Of a stretch of DNA of 64,000 nucleotides, positions 58,212-64,000 are shown piece by piece. The notes under the pieces were generated by a model. It had not been told where the DNA came from, ran no database searches, and worked only from the letters and a program-made list of their open reading frames with translations. The first letter of the stretch is position 1. Each line of letters starts with the position of its first letter. The DNA is from UMGS1251 sp036666555 (GTDB taxonomy: Bacteria > Bacillota > Clostridia > Lachnospirales > Lachnospiraceae). The position numbers and the translations under genes were made by a program. The stretch is taken from positions 98,784-162,783 of the forward strand of contig JAVWVS010000001.1 in assembly GCA_036666555.1 (NCBI GenBank), in the 5' to 3' direction.

Positions 58212-59336
58212 ATGGCTCAGCTTACACTGAAGGGGATACATAAACGTTATGACAATGATGGTAAAAAGTTATTTCAAAAGCAAAAAGTGAATGACTACGC
58301 TGTAAAAGATGTTTCCTATGTCTGTGAAGATGGTGAATTTATTGGAATATTAGGGCCATCAGGATGTGGCAAATCAACTACGCTGCGCATGGTAGCGGGA
58401 CTGGAATCTATTACAAGTGGCGAAATGTATATAGGTGAAACTTTAATTAATAATTTAGAACCAAAAGATAGAAACATTGGTCTGGCTTTTGAAGATTATG
58501 CATTGTATCCGCCACTTACAGTATATGAAAATTTGGCATTTAACATGAGGGCAAAAAAGAAAAGTGATGAAGAGATTAAAAAGGCAATTGATTACGTCGC
58601 TCCCTTGATGAAAATAGACAATCTCCTAGAAATGAAACCGCCAGCTCTATCAGGAGGGCAAAAACAACGTGTAAATATAGCCAGAGCAATTGTACGACGC
58701 CCAGGATTATTACTATTAGATGAACCACTTAGTCATTTAGATGGGAAAATGCGACAACAGTTGCGACAGGAAATCAAAAGAATGCATCATGAAATTAAAT
58801 GTACAACCATTATTGTGACGCATGATCAAATGGAAGCAATGTCCTTGGCAGACCGTATCATCATCATGAAGGATGGAGAAATTCAACAAATAGGGACTCC
58901 GTTGGAAGTATATGATGATCCGGCCAATGAATTTGTCGCAGGATTTATTGGAGAACCTCCAATGAACTTATTATCATCGCTAATTGTACAAAGAGGCGAA
59001 GATTTTATTTTCACTTTTGAATCTAGTAATTTAGAAGTATCTGTTCCAAAACGGTATCAAAAAGTAGTGAAGGATCAAATGAAAATCACATTAGGAGTAC
59101 GTCCGGTGGATATTAGGATAGCGACAGAAAAAACGTTAGGTACTTATGTCCCCATTGCTATATATGAAAATTTGGGTGATGAAAGAAGAATTTCCGTTAG
59201 AGTGGGCGAAGCACTTCTTAGTATGACCACGGCAGAAGATGTGTACTATAATTCAGGAGAAGAAGTACAATTAGTATTTCATGAAGAAAGGACTCATTTA
59301 TTTGCTCCCGATACAGGGGAGAGAATTAGAGGGTAA
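58212..59336 (+). CDS. Carbohydrate ABC transporter ATPase 2 (UgpC/MsmK-like)
   Basis: The 374-residue ATPase has canonical Walker A GPSGCGKST (48-56), signature LSGGQKQRV, Walker B LLLDEPLSHLD, H-loop VTHDQMEAMSLADR and a C-terminal OB/TOBE region. Like its neighbour it has Glu in the Q-loop (AFEDYALYP, E94). It has a charged 20-residue insert (DNDGKKLFQKQK) after the first strand. Having the more standard signature motif, it may supply one competent site of an asymmetric heterodimer. GAGAGG precedes the start. Confidence 0.89.
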   Translation: MAQLTLKGIHKRYDNDGKKLFQKQKVNDYAVKDVSYVCEDGEFIGILGPSGCGKSTTLRMVAGLESITSGEMYIGETLINNLEPKDRNIGLAFEDYALYPPLTVYENLAFNMRAKKKSDEEIKKAIDYVAPLMKIDNLLEMKPPALSGGQKQRVNIARAIVRRPGLLLLDEPLSHLDGKMRQQLRQEIKRMHHEIKCTTIIVTHDQMEAMSLADRIIIMKDGEIQQIGTPLEVYDDPANEFVAGFIGEPPMNLLSSLIVQRGEDFIFTFESSNLEVSVPKRYQKVVKDQMKITLGVRPVDIRIATEKTLGTYVPIAIYENLGDERRISVRVGEALLSMTTAEDVYYNSGEEVQLVFHEERTHLFAPDTGERIRG

Positions 59337-59449
59337 GGGGAAATTAAAAAGGGTGCACTTGGAAATGCGATATGTAAGGCGCTAGATACAGTATGGAATC
59401 AATTTGAGATATAGACAAATAAAATCAAAAAAAGAAAGGCGGTAAAACA

Positions 59450-60535
59450 ATGGGAAATGTAGGAAGTACACCAAAAACAATGAGGGCACTAGTGGCATAT
59501 GACAAAGATAACTATGTATTTGAGCGGGAGTATGCAACTCCAAAATGTGGTCCGGATGATATTATTATTAAAACAGAAGCTTGTGGAATTTGTGCAGGGG
59601 ACTTAAAATGCAGTCATGGTGCAGCAATGTTCTGGGGCGATGAGACACAACCGGCATGGGTGAAACCACCATTTATTCCAGGACACGAATTCTTTGGACA
59701 TATTGTGGAAATGGGAGAAAATGTAAAGGGATATCAATTGGGAGAGCGTATTATTGCAGACCAAATAGTTCCATGTGGGGAATGCAGATTTTGCAAAGAT
59801 GGACATTATTGGATGTGTCAGCCACATAATATATTCGGATTTCAGCACACAAATAATGGTGGAATGGCTGAGTATGTAAAATTTCCGAAAACAGCTGTAA
59901 TACATAGAGTTCCGGAGAAAATGTCAGTAGAGAATGCGTTGCTGATTGAACCTTATGGATGTTCCAAACATGCGGTAGATAGAGGAAATATTAGTAATGA
60001 AGATGTTGTGGTTATTTCTGGTGCAGGCACTTTGGGTCTGGGAATGGTGACTTATGCACGAATGAAGAATCCTAAAAAATTAATCGTGTTAGATATGATG
60101 GATGCTAGACTAGAAAAGGCAAAAGAATTTGGTGCCGATATGATATGGAATCCGGGCAAAGTAGATGTTGTACAGGAGATTTTAAAAATAACAGATGGTT
60201 ATGGATGTGATGTGTACATTGAAGCTACTGGAAATCCAGCAAGCGTTATCCAAGGACTTAACATGGTGCGCAAATTGGGAACATTTGTTGAATTTAGTGT
60301 ATTTGGTACTGCGACAACAGTAGATTGGTCTATTATAGGTGACCGTAAGGAATTGGATATTTTAGGAGCACATTTAAGCCCATATGCCTATCCTTTTGTA
60401 ATTGAAAATATAGAGAATAAGACTTTAAAAACAGGAGGAGTGGTTTCGAACATGTTTCCAATAGAGGAATGGGAAAAAGGTTTTGAATATGCGACAGGAA
60501 AACATGGAGACTTCAAAATAGCACTTACGTTCTAA
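59450..60535 (+). CDS. Zinc-dependent medium-chain alcohol/polyol dehydrogenase (erythritol/threitol dehydrogenase-like)
   Basis: A 361-residue MDR enzyme. The catalytic zinc site is C45, H79 and E80, the structural zinc site C109/C112/C115/C123, and the NAD loop SGAGTLGLGMVTYAR. The stretch CGICAGDLKCSHGAAMFWG resembles, from memory, dehydrogenases assigned to erythritol or L-threitol, and polyol dehydrogenases more broadly. It would oxidise an imported polyol to a ketose for the FGGY kinase. The gene lies 113 bases after the transporter genes; no strong promoter was found in that gap. AAAGGCGG precedes the start. Confidence 0.85.
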   Translation: MGNVGSTPKTMRALVAYDKDNYVFEREYATPKCGPDDIIIKTEACGICAGDLKCSHGAAMFWGDETQPAWVKPPFIPGHEFFGHIVEMGENVKGYQLGERIIADQIVPCGECRFCKDGHYWMCQPHNIFGFQHTNNGGMAEYVKFPKTAVIHRVPEKMSVENALLIEPYGCSKHAVDRGNISNEDVVVISGAGTLGLGMVTYARMKNPKKLIVLDMMDARLEKAKEFGADMIWNPGKVDVVQEILKITDGYGCDVYIEATGNPASVIQGLNMVRKLGTFVEFSVFGTATTVDWSIIGDRKELDILGAHLSPYAYPFVIENIENKTLKTGGVVSNMFPIEEWEKGFEYATGKHGDFKIALTF

Positions 60536-60557
60536 GAAAAACTTTACAAACCATCTA

Positions 60558-60586
60558 TTGAGACCGATATATATTTATGATACAAT
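60558..60586 (+). promoter_or_regulatory. Sigma-A promoter of the second YesN/YesM pair
   Basis: TTGAGA (60558-60563), a 17-base spacer and TACAAT (60581-60586) lie 37 bases before the regulator start. Confidence 0.65.
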
Positions 60587-60622
60587 TGGCATATGCATTA
60601 ACGCGATGAAGGGGATGAGAGG

Positions 60623-62203
60623 ATGCACCGTATTTTAATTGTGGATGATGAGTTTTTAGTTCGCTTAGGCTTAAAAACAACGATTGATTGGTCTGCTAAT
60701 GGATATGTAATTGTAGGAGAGGCGTCCAATGGGAAAGAAGCACTTGATATGGTGCGGCGGCTTCAACCAGAAATTGTTCTGACAGATATAAAAATGCCAG
60801 TTATGGATGGGATAGAATTGATTACTGAAATGCGAAAAATTGATAAGGGTATTAAGGTAATTATTTTAAGTAATCATGATAATTTTCAGTATGCCAAGCA
60901 GGCAATGAAATTAGGTGTATCCCAATATATTCTCAAATCAGAAATCAATAAAGAAACGTTGCTTTCTACACTGGAATCTATTCGTCAAAATATGGTGATT
61001 GAAAAGCATGATGATCAAATTCATGACGATAAAGGTGAGGAATATCTTAAGAAAAATCTTCGCAAAGGGGCAATTAACAGTTGTGTCCCCATAGAAAGAA
61101 TTGCAATTGCAGAAGAAGAAGTCTTTTGTAATCCACCTTACATAATGCTTAAGTATTTTTGCGACATTAGTATGATGAAAGAAGAAGCAATAGAAATGCT
61201 TCTTAAAACGATAGAAACGTTGATGAAAGAGGAGTTCCCAAATGCGATATTGCATTTGGGAATCTATCGTGTTCATTGTTATGTCACTGCTATATGTTCC
61301 GTAGGGGAGCTGGGACAGGAAATGGAAAGATATTTTGTGGAAAAAAGTGGTCATATTAGTAGAAGATTACAGTATTATTTTGCAATTCAACTCAAGGGAG
61401 GATGCAGTCAGATAGGTGATGTGTCACATATACCGAGGATGTTCCAAGAAGTGGAGGAAGCTAGACAGAGATGCTTTTTTGGTGATGCACAATTTTGTAT
61501 ATATGATGGAAAAGAACAAGAAAGAATGATGCGGACAAAACGCCCACATGTAAGTAATACAGTAATATCGCAATTAATTCATGATAAAAATCAAGAAGGG
61601 ATACAAGAATACATTAGTAAAATTTTCAGCAGTCTTAAGGTAATAAAGTGTTATGCTTATGTTGAACATAGCTTTATATCACTATTGTCAATTGCAAGAG
61701 AGCATGTGGAAAAACTTAAGGGGATGTCAAACTGTAATTTAATTAATAAGCTGGAATATGACAGCTTATATTCTCTCACGTCCATAGATGATGTGGAAAA
61801 ATACATAAGTGACATATATGAAACATTACTCATTACGGATAATTTGGAAAAAGATAATTACAGTATCAGTGTGAAAAAGTGTATTGCTTATATCAAGGAA
61901 CATTATGCAGAAGAACTTACATTGGAAGAGGTTGCAGAATGTGCACAGATTAGTAAAAGTTATTTGTCGATGCTATTTAAACAGGAGACAGGAATCAATT
62001 TTGTGAATTATTTGAATCAATATCGAGTAGAAGAAGCGAAGAAAATTTTAATTACAACTAACTTGAAAATATATGAAATTGCTGAAAAAGTAGGCTTTTA
62101 TAGTCCTTATTATTTTAGTAAGGTATTTAAGGAAGTTACAAAAATGTATTGCAAAGAATATAAAGATAAGTATTATACAGGGAGTGAACTGGAGGGAGTA
62201 TGA
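60623..62203 (+). CDS. YesN-type response regulator with AraC DNA-binding domain
   Basis: A 526-residue regulator with a receiver domain (D8-D9, phospho-acceptor D55 in VLTDIKMPVMDG), a long middle region and a C-terminal AraC-type domain from about 415, with ECAQISKSYLSMLFKQETG and VGFYSPYYFSKVFKEV. GGGATGAGAGG precedes the start. The gene overlaps its kinase gene by 4 bases. Its position directly after the ABC and dehydrogenase genes makes that locus its probable target. Confidence 0.9.
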   Translation: MHRILIVDDEFLVRLGLKTTIDWSANGYVIVGEASNGKEALDMVRRLQPEIVLTDIKMPVMDGIELITEMRKIDKGIKVIILSNHDNFQYAKQAMKLGVSQYILKSEINKETLLSTLESIRQNMVIEKHDDQIHDDKGEEYLKKNLRKGAINSCVPIERIAIAEEEVFCNPPYIMLKYFCDISMMKEEAIEMLLKTIETLMKEEFPNAILHLGIYRVHCYVTAICSVGELGQEMERYFVEKSGHISRRLQYYFAIQLKGGCSQIGDVSHIPRMFQEVEEARQRCFFGDAQFCIYDGKEQERMMRTKRPHVSNTVISQLIHDKNQEGIQEYISKIFSSLKVIKCYAYVEHSFISLLSIAREHVEKLKGMSNCNLINKLEYDSLYSLTSIDDVEKYISDIYETLLITDNLEKDNYSISVKKCIAYIKEHYAEELTLEEVAECAQISKSYLSMLFKQETGINFVNYLNQYRVEEAKKILITTNLKIYEIAEKVGFYSPYYFSKVFKEVTKMYCKEYKDKYYTGSELEGV

Positions 62204-63921
62204 AAAAGCATAAATCCATTTCTGTAAAAATATTTATAGAAATATTGTCTTTATCTTTATTGATTCTATTTATTATTGGTATGACTGCAGACAGAGAATA
62301 CAAAAAATTGTTTGAAGATAGAGAAATACAATATCATTTAAAAATTACAAATAATACGAAAGAGCAGTTTAATATTTTAATTGACATGGCGGATGATACT
62401 ATGTATGCTTTGACAAAAAATGAAACTATTTTGCAGGCGCTTGCACAAGGAACAACGGAAGATGCAACAAAAACGGTGGAAAGCTTAATCGAAAATGTCA
62501 AAGAAATTAATAGCAATATTAATGGGGTGCATATCTTGGGTGTGAATGGATATAGATGCTCTACAACTTCTGGATTTGCAAAAGGGGAACAAGAAAATTT
62601 TTATAAGCAATATTTGGCACAATATCAATGCAATATAAAAAGAAGCGGTGTTTGGACGGATTTGCATACAACGGGAGATAACCAATATTTGAGTAGCACA
62701 TCGTATATTTGCCCAGTGTTTAATAGTAATACGAAGGAATTATATGGAATTATAGCCCTAGACATATCCTATGAAAGTATCCACAAACTATTCACCACAT
62801 CTTCCATTCATACGAAAGATCGGGCAGTCATTGTAAACGAGGATGGTAAAATCCTATTACAATACCCCTTGGCTACAAGTTATGATGAAATACTGGAAAA
62901 ATATCCAGAGGTGCTGAAAAAAAATGTTACGATGGAAACAAAATTGTACAAAAAGGATGTTATTATTGTTTCAGAAAAGATTGATGTAGCCGATTGGAGA
63001 ATTATTAGATTTGTATTTAAGGAAGATGTAACGAGGGGATTTCAGGAAATATTTAAAGACTTTAATGTTTTAATCATTATCACGCTACTGATTGCAATTT
63101 TATATACAACGATTCTCACTAATTCTATGACGAAGCCGATTAAGGAATTGTCTAATATATGTAATCGCATTAAGGAAGGTGATTTCACGGCACATGTAAA
63201 AGTCTCGAGAGATGATGAATTTGGTCAATTAGGCAATACATTTAATGGAATGATTTTACAAATTAACACTTCCTTTGACAAAGAACGAACTGCACAGAAA
63301 AGAAAATCGGAAATGGAATTTCAGATATTACAAGCTCAGATTAATCCACATTTCTTATATAACACTCTAGATTCAATTAAATGGCTTGCAGTTATGCAGG
63401 GAGTGGAGAATATAGCGGAAATGAGCATAGCACTTATAAATTTGCTTAAATATAATCTAGGAAAAGGAGAAGGGAAAATCACTCTTAAAGAAGAAGTGGA
63501 AAGTGTGAAAAATTATATTGTCATACAAAAATATCGATACAGTGACCTGTTTGAATTTACAACCAGCATAGATGAGGATGCGTTGAATTGTCAGGTGCTT
63601 AGATTTATATTGCAGCCATTAGTTGAAAATTGTATTATTCATGGGTTTAATGAAGAAAAAACAAATTATAGGATTCACATTGCAGCAAAGATTTTTGATG
63701 ACAAGCTACACATTAAAGTGATTGACAATGGCTCGGGGATGAATGAGGAGTGTAAATTACAACTCAATCAAGGAAATATAAAAACGACGAGATTTAGTAA
63801 TATTGGAATTAACAATATACGAGAGAGAATTAAACTCTATTTTGGAGAAGAATATGATTTGATTTTTGACAGTAAAAGTGATGTAGCAACCATCGCAGAA
63901 ATCATACTTCCATTTCATTAG
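62200..63921 (+). CDS. YesM-type sensor histidine kinase
   Basis: A 573-residue membrane kinase with an N-terminal helix (about 9-28), an extracytoplasmic Cache-like domain (about 30-280), a second helix (about 288-306), HAMP (about 308-360), and a His_kinase domain with H384 in QINPHFLYNTLD. HATPase_c follows (VIDNGSGM, GINNIRERIKLYF). It overlaps the regulator gene as ATGA. In contrast to the first YesM system, no sensory binding-protein gene is visible before the window ends, although the last 43 bases start a new gene. Confidence 0.9.
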   Translation: MKKHKSISVKIFIEILSLSLLILFIIGMTADREYKKLFEDREIQYHLKITNNTKEQFNILIDMADDTMYALTKNETILQALAQGTTEDATKTVESLIENVKEINSNINGVHILGVNGYRCSTTSGFAKGEQENFYKQYLAQYQCNIKRSGVWTDLHTTGDNQYLSSTSYICPVFNSNTKELYGIIALDISYESIHKLFTTSSIHTKDRAVIVNEDGKILLQYPLATSYDEILEKYPEVLKKNVTMETKLYKKDVIIVSEKIDVADWRIIRFVFKEDVTRGFQEIFKDFNVLIIITLLIAILYTTILTNSMTKPIKELSNICNRIKEGDFTAHVKVSRDDEFGQLGNTFNGMILQINTSFDKERTAQKRKSEMEFQILQAQINPHFLYNTLDSIKWLAVMQGVENIAEMSIALINLLKYNLGKGEGKITLKEEVESVKNYIVIQKYRYSDLFEFTTSIDEDALNCQVLRFILQPLVENCIIHGFNEEKTNYRIHIAAKIFDDKLHIKVIDNGSGMNEECKLQLNQGNIKTTRFSNIGINNIRERIKLYFGEEYDLIFDSKSDVATIAEIILPFH

Positions 63922-63957
63922 GCACAATATTAAAAAGTCAATTAGGAGGAAATGCAA

Positions 63958-64000
63958 ATGACTACACAACAAGAAGATGTAAAAAGCAAGATTATAAAGG
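63958..64000 (+). CDS. 5' end of an unidentified gene (truncated by window edge)
   Basis: An ATG preceded by TTAGGAGGAA at a good distance opens a frame reading MTTQQEDVKSKIIK before the window ends. Fourteen residues are too few to assign a family. It follows the kinase gene by 36 bases and is probably in the same operon. Confidence 0.55.
   Translation, partial: MTTQQEDVKSKIIK

Noticed and set aside
1..64000. Insertion sequences, prophage, CRISPR arrays, tRNA or rRNA genes
   Set aside because: No transposase, integrase, regular short-repeat array, cloverleaf-like sequence or rRNA segment was recognised on either strand.

Overview
The window reads as chromosome from an anaerobic, low-GC, spore-forming Firmicute of the class Clostridia, most likely a Lachnospiraceae-type gut organism. 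The grounds are an NAD(P)-linked multi-subunit [FeFe]-hydrogenase, a YlmC/YmxH sporulation protein, a SpoIIE-type phosphatase, YesM/YesN two-component pairs beside sugar ABC transporters, strong GGAGG ribosome binding sites and an AT-rich composition. About 60 genes are packed densely with short spacers and many ATGA-type overlaps. No rRNA, tRNA, CRISPR array, insertion sequence or prophage was seen.

Region 1 (1-12077), hydrogen metabolism. After the 3' end of cobT come five minus-strand genes (DRTGG, RsbT/RsbW-like ATPase, hydrogenase-like Fe-S protein, DRTGG, PHP phosphoesterase). They are divergent from a plus-strand operon for a NuoE/HndB/NuoF/HydA hydrogenase that also carries an extra GHKL ATPase gene. 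A third block (small 2Fe-2S protein, hydrogenase-like PAS protein, SpoIIE phosphatase) follows. A close match to a Rex operator lies in the 320-bp divergent region. Together this looks like a catalytic hydrogenase embedded in a set of sensory hydrogenase homologues and partner-switching kinase/phosphatase parts.

Region 2 (12078-28900), core metabolism. It holds threonine dehydrogenase and KBL (threonine to glycine), a PurF-like protein without the N-terminal catalytic cysteine next to a CarB-like carbamoyl-phosphate synthase subunit with no CarA, ylmC/ymxH, an ABC-2 exporter, nrdR, a peptide/nickel ABC operon running into truA and xth, and a convergent YaiI/YqxD gene.

Region 3 (28901-37305), sensing and efflux. 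It holds a KdpD/KdpE-like pair with no Kdp pump nearby, an isochorismatase-fold hydrolase convergent with an SDR reductase, and a 1284-residue RND transporter with a long coiled-coil insertion.

Region 4 (37306-64000), sugar uptake. An mglBAC galactose-type transporter is followed by a YesN/YesM pair and two further sugar-binding proteins. Next is an operon of flavodiiron protein, HD hydrolase, HAD phosphatase, fructose-6-phosphate-aldolase-type enzyme and FGGY kinase. A small XRE / ImmA-IrrE / PIN-like cassette separates this from a second ABC system (binding protein, two permeases, two different ATPases), a polyol-type zinc dehydrogenase and a second YesN/YesM pair. The kinase, aldolase, dehydrogenase and transporter plausibly form one polyol or ketose pathway split by the cassette. 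All functional calls come from reading motifs and recalled family features; no database search was run.
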